From: an uncultured Pelagibacteraceae bacterium
GTDB taxonomy: Bacteria; Pseudomonadota; Alphaproteobacteria; Pelagibacterales; Pelagibacteraceae
Direction of reading: 5' to 3'
Assembly (NCBI GenBank): GCA_902562205.1
Contig: CACESO010000001.1
Span: 1-64,000, forward strand
DNA: 64,000 bases
Part shown: positions 30,097 through 38,863 of the stretch, in pieces
Position numbering within the stretch: the stretch's first letter is position 1
Layout: each line of letters opens with the position of its first letter
Made by a program: the position numbers and the translations under genes
The notes under the pieces: model-generated
What the model was told of the DNA's origin: nothing
Seen by the model: the letters and a program-made list of their open reading frames with translations, nothing else
Database searches by the model: none

Positions 30097-30603
30097 ATGA
30101 ATTTTTTTTTTATAACACTTGTTATTTTTGTCGTAATATATTTGATATTAAATTGGTTTGCTAAAACCTCGAGTAGAAAAATTTCAAAGTTTATTAGATC
30201 ATTTGTAATTGTCTTATCTATTGTCCTTGCAATTGCTATGGTAGTTGCAGGTAGATATATATTTTCACTACCTTTTTTACTTATGGTGCTTCCTATATTA
30301 AAAACAAAAGCTGGTTTTACCCTTTTTCAATTATTTAGGTTCTGGGGCTTATTAAACGTTCTAAAAAATTCCGGAAGATTTAATTTCAATAACTTTAATA
30401 AAAATCTCAATACTAGCGAGATTACTCTGGATGAGGCGTACAAAATTCTCAATCTTGATCCAAAAAAAAAATACTCAAAAGATGAAATTTTAAATTCTTA
30501 TAAAAAGATAATGAAAAAAATTCATCCAGACATTAGCCCTGAATTGACTAGATTAGCTTCAATTGTCAATGAGGCTAAGGACGTTGTTTTAAGAAACATT
30601 TGA
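30097..30603 (+). CDS. Membrane-anchored DnaJ-domain (TIM14/DjlA-like) protein
   Basis: N-terminal TM segments; C-terminal short J-domain TLDEAYKILNLDPKKKYSKDEILNSYKKIMKKIHPDISP with HPD. Confidence 0.82.
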   Translation: MNFFFITLVIFVVIYLILNWFAKTSSRKISKFIRSFVIVLSIVLAIAMVVAGRYIFSLPFLLMVLPILKTKAGFTLFQLFRFWGLLNVLKNSGRFNFNNFNKNLNTSEITLDEAYKILNLDPKKKYSKDEILNSYKKIMKKIHPDISPELTRLASIVNEAKDVVLRNI

Positions 30604-31557
30604 CAAAATTTCTTCTAGTTTTTTTTGAATTTCTGAGGGACTTATCTTATCTTTCCCCAAAGTATCATGGCTGACTGTTTTCGCTCCCTCAGGAAGTATA
30701 GGGTGCATTAGAGAACTGTAACTTCCGTAAACTAGAGGTGTATCAGCCATAAGCACAATTGTCGGAATATTTAAAGCAGCAGATAAATGACTGAAACTTG
30801 AGTCATTACATATTGAGACATCACAATTTTTAATAATAGGAATTATTTTGCTAATATCTAAATTATTTAATGGTATACAAAATTCTTTTAAATCTGATTT
30901 TAAAATCTGATCCAAAATTTCAATTTCCTCCTTCGCATTTCCTGTTGCAATAAAAAATTTACATTTCCCTTTTTTTAATGTGTTTTTCATCACTTCTAAA
31001 AATATTTTCGAGGGAACTCTTTTTGTTTCACCTGACCCACCTGTTCCAAGAACAATGTTAGTTTCATCATTACTAATTGAGTAATTTTTCTTTTCTTGGG
31101 CAACAGAATCTGACCTAAGATTTATAGTAGGGTTTTCTTTGACATCAACTTTTAATGTATCTCTTATAAACTTTTTAGCTGTCTCAATAATATGCTGATT
31201 TTTTTTTCTAAGAAGTTTATAAGAATTTATATTCTTAATTCCACCTATTTTAGCAGCCATATAAAATCTAAGCGAAGAATTAAAAATAAAAACTTTATCA
31301 AATTTTTTTTTTTTAAAATCTTCTATAAGATTAAAAAACCCTTTAACACCGGCATGTCTTTTTTCACCCTCGCTTCTTTCGAGATAAATTATTTCTTTTA
31401 TATATTTTTCTTCATTTAAATATTCCGAGGCTTTAGTACTTCTTTTAACCATTAAAGAGACTTGTTCCCCATAATAATTTGAAATTGCTTTTATGAAAGG
31501 AAGAAACATGATCATATCCCCAATTCCCATTCGATTTTGAATAACAAGTATTTTCAT
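30589..31557 (-). CDS. Glycosyltransferase family 9 (heptosyltransferase-like)
   Basis: MKILVIQNRMGIGDMIMFLPFIKAI, VLGTGGSGETKRVP, CDVSICNDSSFSHLSAALNIPTIVLM. Confidence 0.88.
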   Translation of the reverse strand: MKILVIQNRMGIGDMIMFLPFIKAISNYYGEQVSLMVKRSTKASEYLNEEKYIKEIIYLERSEGEKRHAGVKGFFNLIEDFKKKKFDKVFIFNSSLRFYMAAKIGGIKNINSYKLLRKKNQHIIETAKKFIRDTLKVDVKENPTINLRSDSVAQEKKNYSISNDETNIVLGTGGSGETKRVPSKIFLEVMKNTLKKGKCKFFIATGNAKEEIEILDQILKSDLKEFCIPLNNLDISKIIPIIKNCDVSICNDSSFSHLSAALNIPTIVLMADTPLVYGSYSSLMHPILPEGAKTVSHDTLGKDKISPSEIQKKLEEILSNVS

Positions 31558-31605
31558 AGATTCTTTGTATCTTTACTAAAAAAAAAATATTAGTTAAATT
31601 TAATT

Positions 31606-32493
31606 ATGGGAGAAATAAAAGGCATTTATGCGGCGGCTGTTTCTATACTAAATGATGACTTATCATTAGATGTTTACAAAACAGTAAAACACTGTGAAAA
31701 TATAATAAATGATGGTTGTCATGGAGTGGTTTTATTTGGGAGCACTGGTCAATCACAGTTAATACCTCTTAATGAAAAAATTGAGATGATTAATTTTGTC
31801 TCAAAAAATGACAAAATTAAAGAAAAGTTGATCATTGGAACTGGACTAAATTCACTAGTAGAAAATATAAATTTCTTAAAATTATCTTTGAATATTGGTC
31901 TTAATAAATTTTTGATTATGCCTCCAGCTTACTATAATTATGGAGATAAAGAGGTAATAGAATATTATACAAAATTAATTAAATCTGTTCCAGATGCGAA
32001 AGTAATTCTTTATAACTTTGAAAAACTTTGTGGATATAAATTTTCTGTTGGTTGTGTTGAAAATTTAGCAGCCAGATTTCCAAAAAATATAATCGGTGTA
32101 AAAGACAGCTCATACAATCTTATGGGAAACCTTAAAATCAAAAATTTTTCTATTTTACCTGGATCAGAATTGAAACTCCTAAGTGGGCTTAATAAAGATT
32201 GTTCTGGAATAATAACAGCCACATGTAATGTTACCGCCAAACTTGCGAGAAAAGTTTTTGATGATTTTGAACAAAATAAAGATCAAACTGTAAATGATAA
32301 ATTGTGTGAAGTTAGAAAAGCTTTTGATCAGTTTAATTTAATATCAGGCTTACATTCATTTCTTAGTTTAACTGATAAGCAGTTTTTAAATATATTACCT
32401 ACATGTTCCCTACTTAGTAAACAGGATGAGAAAACACTCATAGATAAACTTAAAGATTTAGACTTTTTAGGAAAGGATTTTAAAGCTGCGTAA
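31606..32493 (+). CDS. DapA/dihydrodipicolinate synthase family aldolase
   Basis: GVVLFGSTGQSQLIPLNEKIEMI, LIMPPAYYNYG, VILYNFEKLCGYKF, NIIGVKDSSYN (Schiff-base Lys). Confidence 0.88.
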   Translation: MGEIKGIYAAAVSILNDDLSLDVYKTVKHCENIINDGCHGVVLFGSTGQSQLIPLNEKIEMINFVSKNDKIKEKLIIGTGLNSLVENINFLKLSLNIGLNKFLIMPPAYYNYGDKEVIEYYTKLIKSVPDAKVILYNFEKLCGYKFSVGCVENLAARFPKNIIGVKDSSYNLMGNLKIKNFSILPGSELKLLSGLNKDCSGIITATCNVTAKLARKVFDDFEQNKDQTVNDKLCEVRKAFDQFNLISGLHSFLSLTDKQFLNILPTCSLLSKQDEKTLIDKLKDLDFLGKDFKAA

Positions 32494-32494
32494 A

Positions 32495-33685
32495 ATGAAA
32501 CTAGTTAATTTTTTAAATGATTTATTCAAAGAAGATGGATTTAGATTAATTGATGCAAACAAAAGAGAATACTTAATTGGAAAACCAGAGAAAAAAAATC
32601 CTTTAATATTAGAACTGTTAGACTCATCTATGCATTATAAACTTTTGTTACTTCCTGAATTATATTTAGGGGAAGGCTACATGGATGGTAAAATTAAGAT
32701 ACACAATGGTAGTATCACAGAATTTTTAGAAATTACTTTAAAAAATCTTGGAAAAAGACATCCAAATAATTTGAGCAAGATTGTAAATAAAATATTAGGC
32801 ACATATAAATATTTGACCAATTTTAATTTCGCAAAACAATCAAAAAAAAACGTAGCTCATCATTACGATATATCTGAAAAACTATATGATTTATTTTTAG
32901 ATGAAAAAAGACAATATTCTTGCGCTTATTTTAAAAATGATAATGATACTTTGGAAGAAGCCCAAAATAACAAAATTGATCACATAATCAAAAAATTAAA
33001 TATTAAGGATAATCAAACAGTTCTTGATATTGGTTCAGGGTGGGGCGGAATGGCAATAGAAATTGCAAAAAAAACAAAGGCCAGAGTCCTTGGTATAACT
33101 TTATCAGAAAACCAACTCAAGTATAGCAGACAAAAAGCGAAGGAAATGAATCTTGAAAACCAAGTAGAGTTCAAACTAATTGATTACAGAGAATTAAAAT
33201 CAAAATTTGATAGAATTGTAAGTGTTGGTATGTTTGAACATGTTGGAAAAAAATTTTATAGAAAATACTTTAAATGTATCAACGATCTTTTAAATGAAAA
33301 TGGAGCTGCATTAATTCATACTATTGGTTCGATTGATGGGCCTAGAGATCCACAACCTTGGATTTCTAAATACATTTTTCCAGGTGGCTACACACCTAGC
33401 TTAAGCGAAATTGCAAGACCGATAGAGGACTCAAACTTAATTCTAAATGATTTAGAGGTTTTAAGGTTGCATTACGCAAATACTTTAAGAAATTGGAGAG
33501 AAAGATTTCTTAATAAAAAAGATAAAGTATTAGAAATGTTTGATGAAAGATTTTTAAGAATGTGGGAATTTTATTTAGCTGGTTGTGAGATGTCTTTTAA
33601 ATGGGGAGATCAGGTTGTATTTCAATTACAATTAAGTAAGGATAAAATCACAATACCACTTACAAGAGACTATATTTATAAATAA
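32495..33685 (+). CDS. cfa: Cyclopropane-fatty-acyl-phospholipid synthase family methyltransferase
   Basis: VAHHYDISEKLYDLFLDEKRQYSCAYF, VLDIGSGWGGMAIEIAK, SVGMFEHVGKKFYRKYF, KYIFPGGYTPSL. Confidence 0.93.
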   Translation: MKLVNFLNDLFKEDGFRLIDANKREYLIGKPEKKNPLILELLDSSMHYKLLLLPELYLGEGYMDGKIKIHNGSITEFLEITLKNLGKRHPNNLSKIVNKILGTYKYLTNFNFAKQSKKNVAHHYDISEKLYDLFLDEKRQYSCAYFKNDNDTLEEAQNNKIDHIIKKLNIKDNQTVLDIGSGWGGMAIEIAKKTKARVLGITLSENQLKYSRQKAKEMNLENQVEFKLIDYRELKSKFDRIVSVGMFEHVGKKFYRKYFKCINDLLNENGAALIHTIGSIDGPRDPQPWISKYIFPGGYTPSLSEIARPIEDSNLILNDLEVLRLHYANTLRNWRERFLNKKDKVLEMFDERFLRMWEFYLAGCEMSFKWGDQVVFQLQLSKDKITIPLTRDYIYK

Positions 33686-33711
33686 ATTACTGATAATTTT
33701 GAAATCCCCTG

Positions 33712-34869
33712 ATGAAAAAATATAAAAATAAAAGAAAAAAAAAGATCATAAAGAAAAAAAAATCTCAGAAAAAAGTCAAAAGAAGTTTTAGGCGAGCCAA
33801 AGTAAGAAAAAAAAGTAAAAAAAAAATAAAAAAGATCACCAAAAAAAGGTCTCAAAAACAGACAGGATTTTTAGCAAAATTCATTTTTTTACAAGAAAGT
33901 ATAAAAAGTAAACTACGTTTCAAAATTAACCTTAATCCTGAAAAAAAAATTCAGGGTTTTTTTGATTTAATTGAAAAGAAAATTATTGATACGAGGAAAT
34001 TAATTATTGAAGAAAAGCAGAAGTTTAAAATACGAGAGGTTGAGAGGGAAAGACAACAAAAAAGAGCGGTGAAAAAAGCTAAAATAGATTTATTAAAGAA
34101 ACAGGTTGAGCTTAAAAAAACCGAATTAAAAGAGGAAAAAAAGCTACAAATAGAGAGAGCAAGAGATCTTAAGAAATTTTTAAGACAAGAGCAGGCACTT
34201 TTAAGAGAAGAACAGGCACAAGTTCAAAGAAAGTTTCTTGAAGAAATTAAATTAGAAAAACAAATTGAAAAATTTAGAATAAGAGAGGTAAAAGAGCTGG
34301 AGACTCTAGAGCGAATTTCATTAAAAGAAAAAAGGGACGATTATAGCGAAATTCAAGAGAGAATAGATAAGTTAAAAGAAAAATATAGACTAATTAGAGA
34401 TCAAAAAATTCGTGAGCGACTAGAAGCTTTAGGAATAAAAACTCTAGATGAAGATGACAGAGAAACTTTATTAAAAAAGGAAAAAAATTATATTGCTGCA
34501 AGACAACTAGTAGAAACATCTTTAGAGAGCTTTTATAGAAGTGCCTCAAGTTTAGTTTTTCAATTAAACAAAAGACACCTTACAAGGGACATGTCTATAT
34601 TCAGATGTATTGATAGAAGGTTTGAAACAGGTGAGATATTTATAAAGTGGGATGAATCTAATGACGATGAGTGGCTTATACTGATTTATATTAAAGATAA
34701 TTCACCAGAGGGAAAAATAATTATTGAGGATAAATGCAATCATGAAAAATATTTTTCAGATGAATATCAGTCAAATGAAATATTTAAGGCATCGGATAAA
34801 ATGGTAGACTCACTCACTCAACTTTTGTATCGTGAGCGAAGTAAGAATGTTAATCAATCGCTTACGTAA
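33712..34869 (+). CDS. Lysine-rich coiled-coil protein of unknown function
   Basis: N-terminal basic tract (MKKYKNKRKKKIIKKKKSQKKVKRSFRRAKVRKKSKKKIKK), long K/E/R/Q helical region, then a non-repetitive C-terminal segment. Confidence 0.75.
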   Translation: MKKYKNKRKKKIIKKKKSQKKVKRSFRRAKVRKKSKKKIKKITKKRSQKQTGFLAKFIFLQESIKSKLRFKINLNPEKKIQGFFDLIEKKIIDTRKLIIEEKQKFKIREVERERQQKRAVKKAKIDLLKKQVELKKTELKEEKKLQIERARDLKKFLRQEQALLREEQAQVQRKFLEEIKLEKQIEKFRIREVKELETLERISLKEKRDDYSEIQERIDKLKEKYRLIRDQKIRERLEALGIKTLDEDDRETLLKKEKNYIAARQLVETSLESFYRSASSLVFQLNKRHLTRDMSIFRCIDRRFETGEIFIKWDESNDDEWLILIYIKDNSPEGKIIIEDKCNHEKYFSDEYQSNEIFKASDKMVDSLTQLLYRERSKNVNQSLT

Positions 34870-36278
34870 ACAGACACACCTCTAGCATTTACATCAACAT
34901 CAAATTTTTTGTGAAGAGGAGGGAAAGCTCTTTGTGAACAATCAAGTCTATCACAAGTTCTGCAGGATACACCAATTGGAATTTCTGTTTTCTTGTCACT
35001 TAAACTTAAATTTTCAGTGTAAACAAAATCTTTGGCATACTTGGCTTCGCAACCTAGACCTATTGAAAGCATACTTTTTTTTTGTCCGTATCTTCCAACA
35101 CCTTTTTCAACAGTTCTTGCAATACAGACATATTTTTCCCCATTTGTCATTTTACTTACAGCAGCTTGTATTACGCCGGGTCTTGAAAATGCTGAATATA
35201 CATTCCATCTTGGACAAGCACCCCCATATCTTGGAATCTCTATACCAGACAAAGAAAACCTTTTCGAGATGTTTCCAGCAACATCTACCCTTAAAAAATG
35301 AAATGGAATACCGGGTAACTTAGGATCCTGCAAACTTGTTACCCTATGCGCGACTTGTTCAAACGAAGTTGCAAAAGTATTTTGAAGTAATTCTAAGTCG
35401 TATTTCAGTTTTTTACATTCAGAATGGAATAATTTGTAAGGCATCAAAATTGCTGCACCACAATAATTCAATAACGCAATTTGAGTAAGTCTTTTGGACT
35501 CCTCTGTTGGAAATTTAAATTCAGATAAATAATCATTTATTTCTTTCATTGCTCCTTCTTGAGCTATTTGAGCTGCCGCGTGTAATTTTTTAGTTTCTAG
35601 TGAATTATAATCACTTAATAAAAGTTCTTTTTTATTTTTATCAAAAATTTTTGAAAACGGCTTTCCCTCATCAGGAATTACATCTTTTACTGTAATAGAA
35701 TATTCTGTTTTTAAAAACTCACACAACGCAACGTATCTTGTACGATTATTCTTTTGAACTTTTTCAAAAACATTATTTGCAAATTCCTCTAATTTTGGAA
35801 AATAATTTTTCTTTTCTTGTAAAAAATCAGAAATTACTTCACCGGGGAAAGCGGTCTTTCTGCTATCAATAATCTTTCCAGATAAATTTTCTACCTTGTT
35901 AATTATTTCATGGTCTTTTTGCTTAAAATTATCTCCTAATTTTATCAGAGCTTTTGCAATTTTTGGATTTGTATTTACAAGGTCTTTAACCTCAGGTCCC
36001 ACAATATCTAAATCTTCAAATAACTTATCATCCAGCAATTCTGATATGTCGTTAACGAGGTTTAAGTCAGATTTATTGGTTAAATCTGAAAGCTCAATTT
36101 TTAATTCTTCACAAACTTTTAGTAATAAATCTCCGTCAATTTTTCGTTTTCCACTTTCAATTAAATTAAGATAGCTTGCAGAAATTCCTAATTGTTCTGC
36201 TAATTTATTCGCTTGAAGCCCTAATTGACGTCTAAATGACTTGATTTTTGGCCCTATTTTAAGATCAACTTGACTCAT
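34854..36278 (-). CDS. XRE-family short-chain fatty acid / RamB-like transcriptional regulator (DUF2083-type)
   Basis: N-terminal HTH IGPKIKSFRRQLGLQANKLAEQLGISASYLNLIESGKRKID; Cys-rich C-terminus IPIGVSCRTCDRLDCSQRAFPPL; divergent from aceA. Confidence 0.9.
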   Translation of the reverse strand: MSQVDLKIGPKIKSFRRQLGLQANKLAEQLGISASYLNLIESGKRKIDGDLLLKVCEELKIELSDLTNKSDLNLVNDISELLDDKLFEDLDIVGPEVKDLVNTNPKIAKALIKLGDNFKQKDHEIINKVENLSGKIIDSRKTAFPGEVISDFLQEKKNYFPKLEEFANNVFEKVQKNNRTRYVALCEFLKTEYSITVKDVIPDEGKPFSKIFDKNKKELLLSDYNSLETKKLHAAAQIAQEGAMKEINDYLSEFKFPTEESKRLTQIALLNYCGAAILMPYKLFHSECKKLKYDLELLQNTFATSFEQVAHRVTSLQDPKLPGIPFHFLRVDVAGNISKRFSLSGIEIPRYGGACPRWNVYSAFSRPGVIQAAVSKMTNGEKYVCIARTVEKGVGRYGQKKSMLSIGLGCEAKYAKDFVYTENLSLSDKKTEIPIGVSCRTCDRLDCSQRAFPPLHKKFDVDVNARGVSVYVSD

Positions 36279-36286
36279 GTTTTCTA

Positions 36287-36303
36287 TTTGTAAACTTTGT
36301 AAA
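36287..36303. promoter_or_regulatory. Direct-repeat operator candidate TTTGTAAA-C-TTTGTAAA (regulator side)
   Basis: Exact 8-bp repeat, 9-bp period, directly upstream of the regulator start codon at 36278. Confidence 0.6.
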
Positions 36304-36359
36304 TTATTATTTACAACAAATTTCTTTGTTTTACAAGAGTTTTATTTAATTTAATTGAT

Positions 36360-36376
36360 TTTGTAAATTTTGTAAA
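36360..36376. promoter_or_regulatory. Direct-repeat operator candidate TTTGTAAA-T-TTTGTAAA (aceA side)
   Basis: Exact second copy of the same repeat pair, 14 bp before the small ORF start. Confidence 0.6.
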
Positions 36377-36389
36377 TTATAAGATTTAC

Positions 36390-36551
36390 ATGGACAACAA
36401 AAACAAAAAAAACTACTTAAAAAGCCAAGAAAATACATCAGAGAATATGCCCTCGAACAGCAGCTCAGGTATTTATTTAAGAGATGATCACTGTGATTGG
36501 GGTTCTAGCGGGATGAACGAGTTCACTCAAGAATTTGGTGAAAATAACTAA
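36390..36551 (+). CDS. Small ORF (53 aa) between regulator and isocitrate lyase; unknown function
   Basis: Read directly: MDNKNKKNYLKSQENTSENMPSNSSSGIYLRDDHCDWGSSGMNEFTQEFGENN*; fills the gap upstream of aceA; absent from the ORF track, whose shortest entry is 60 aa. Confidence 0.5.
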   Translation: MDNKNKKNYLKSQENTSENMPSNSSSGIYLRDDHCDWGSSGMNEFTQEFGENN

Positions 36552-36590
36552 TTTCGCTTAAATCTGACAACATCAACAAAGGGCAATTTA

Positions 36591-37868
36591 ATGGGTGCTG
36601 AAAAAAAGGTTTCTTACGACTTAAAAAGATTTGCAGGTATCAAAAGAGATTACAATCAAGAAGACGTTGAAAGATTAAGAGGTTCAATAAAAATTGAATA
36701 TTCAATATGTAAACAACAATCTACAAAGTTGTGGAATTTATTAAATTCTGAGCCTTACGTTAATACACTCGGCTCTTTATCAGGTAATCACGCAGTTCAA
36801 CACGCAAAAGCAGGTTTAAAGGCAATTTACTTAAGTGGATGGCAAGTTGCAGCTGACGCTAATAGTGCTGGCGAAATGTATCCAGATCAATCTCTTTATC
36901 CATATGACAGTGCACCAAAATTAGTTGAGGCAATGAACAATGCTTTGCTAAGAGCTGACCAAATTCAGCATATGGAAATTAAAGATGGTGATCAAAAGAA
37001 AGAAAAAAGAATAGATTACATGCTTCCAATAATTGCTGATGGCGAAGCTGGATTCGGGGGACCATTAAATGTTTTTGAATTGACCAAGAAATTCATAAAG
37101 GCTGGAGCAGCCGGAGTTCACTTTGAAGATCAATTAGCAAGTGAAAAAAAATGTGGCCATATGGGTGGTAAAGTTTTAATACCAACAAGCCAAGCAGTAA
37201 AAAATTTGAAAGCAGCAAGGTTAGCAGCAGATATTGCTGATGTACCTTTAATAATTCTCGCAAGAACAGATGCTAATGCAGCTAAACTTATTACAAACGA
37301 CCACGATGAAAATGATAGGCCTTTTTTGACAGGCGAAAGATCTCCAGAGGGATTTTATTACGTTAAATCGGGAATTGATCAAGCAATTTCGAGAGGTCTC
37401 GCGTACGCACCATATTCAGATCTTATATGGTGTGAAACTGCAACACCAAATTTAGAGGAAGCGAAAAAATTTGCTGACGCTATTCAAAAAAAATATCCTG
37501 GAAAATTATTAGCGTATAATTGTTCACCGTCTTTCAACTGGAAAAAACATCTATCCGATACTGAAATTGCAACCTTCCAGAAAAAGATTAGTGAAATGGG
37601 CTATAAATTTCAATTTATTACTTTAGCAGGTTTCCACACTCAAAATATTGCAATATTTGAATTGGCAGAAAAATACAAAGCTGAAGGTATGACAGCTTAT
37701 TCAAAAATTCAAGAACGTGAGTTTGCAAGAGAAAAGGATGGATACACTAGCGTTAAACATCAAAGAGAAGTAGGAACATCCTATTTCGATGCAGTTTCAA
37801 ATACAATAAGTTCTGGAAAAAGCTCAACAACAGCAATGGAAGGATCAACTGAGTCTGAGCAGTTTTAG
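36591..37868 (+). CDS. aceA: Isocitrate lyase
   Basis: [42 protein letters not shown] (KKCGH motif), YNCSPSFNW. Confidence 0.97.
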   Translation: MGAEKKVSYDLKRFAGIKRDYNQEDVERLRGSIKIEYSICKQQSTKLWNLLNSEPYVNTLGSLSGNHAVQHAKAGLKAIYLSGWQVAADANSAGEMYPDQSLYPYDSAPKLVEAMNNALLRADQIQHMEIKDGDQKKEKRIDYMLPIIADGEAGFGGPLNVFELTKKFIKAGAAGVHFEDQLASEKKCGHMGGKVLIPTSQAVKNLKAARLAADIADVPLIILARTDANAAKLITNDHDENDRPFLTGERSPEGFYYVKSGIDQAISRGLAYAPYSDLIWCETATPNLEEAKKFADAIQKKYPGKLLAYNCSPSFNWKKHLSDTEIATFQKKISEMGYKFQFITLAGFHTQNIAIFELAEKYKAEGMTAYSKIQEREFAREKDGYTSVKHQREVGTSYFDAVSNTISSGKSSTTAMEGSTESEQF

Positions 37869-38162
37869 ATGATTACAAGTGGATTAATTTTAATCGGTTT
37901 ATATTTTTTGCTAATGTACGCTTTTGAATGTATTAAATATTTTAATAAAATAGATGATAGATTTGGAAATTCTTTATGGAGATGGTCTTACGATTATCCT
38001 GTTAAAGGAAAACAAGATATTTCAAATATAGATGATCCAGAATTCGTTGCGTTAAGAAGAAGAAGAAATACAGCTGTAACTTGCATGTATTGGATCTTCT
38101 TTTTAGGTTTTTTTGTACTAATGAATTTTATAAGCCAAGTATTATTAAAAATTTTTGTTTAG
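37869..38162 (+). CDS. Small two-TM membrane protein immediately downstream of aceA
   Basis: Start codon directly abuts the aceA stop (TAGATG); hydrophobic segments at both ends. Confidence 0.7.
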   Translation: MITSGLILIGLYFLLMYAFECIKYFNKIDDRFGNSLWRWSYDYPVKGKQDISNIDDPEFVALRRRRNTAVTCMYWIFFLGFFVLMNFISQVLLKIFV

Positions 38163-38863
38163 TAAAATTTTTCTACATTTGTAACAATATATTCCCAATT
38201 TCCAAATTTAGAATAAGATACTTTCAAGATAATCTTCGATTTATCATCTAACCAAATATTAAATTCTTCTTTTTTTTTATCATCAATACTTTTCTTCATT
38301 ATAATTTTAAACTTACTTGTAATGTAGTTGTCATTTTTAATTTTTAGTGTTTCTTTAGATAAAAAATAAACTTCTTGAAATTTTAAACTTCCAGAAAGTG
38401 GGCTTATAATCATTTTTGACTGAAGAATGCCATGATTCCACCAATTTCCAACTAATGCAGTTGATGGAAGAGCACCCTTAAAAGAAGAGCCATTAATTTC
38501 AAAGGTTTTTTTGTCCTTATCTAAAATTAATTTATTATATTTTTTTTTCTTATTCTGAATTGTGTCAGAATTAAATTCAATTAATTTTCCATTCTTATAA
38601 GTTTCAGTGGATGAACCATTTACAACTAATAAATTAATACCCATAAATTTTGCGGCAAAATTAATTTCGTTGCTAACTATCAATAAATTATTTTGGCTTT
38701 TAAATAAATATTTATTATATCCTATTTTTTTTCCATTTCTTAAAACATCCATTTCAATCATCTTCAGTTTGCCATAATGATTTACATGCGAATAGGAGAA
38801 AAAGGGGTAAATAAAAAAAATTAAAAAAAGAATTGTTTTAGCCTTTTTCATTTTACTTCCCAC
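38159..38863 (-). CDS. Secreted protein resembling the DUF6134 family
   Basis: Signal peptide; MDVLRNGKKIGYNKYLF...ALVGNWWNHGILQSKMIISPLSGSL. Confidence 0.65.
   Translation of the reverse strand: MGSKMKKAKTILFLIFFIYPFFSYSHVNHYGKLKMIEMDVLRNGKKIGYNKYLFKSQNNLLIVSNEINFAAKFMGINLLVVNGSSTETYKNGKLIEFNSDTIQNKKKKYNKLILDKDKKTFEINGSSFKGALPSTALVGNWWNHGILQSKMIISPLSGSLKFQEVYFLSKETLKIKNDNYITSKFKIIMKKSIDDKKKEEFNIWLDDKSKIILKVSYSKFGNWEYIVTNVEKFY

Noticed and set aside
33712-33850. Poly-A-rich tract as a repeat element
   Set aside because: It is Lys-codon-rich coding sequence in a complete ORF rather than an independent repeat.
34934-35323. Two overlapping plus-strand ORFs (129 and 89 aa) opposite the RamB-like gene
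   Set aside because: Antisense shadow ORFs of a conserved regulator coding region.
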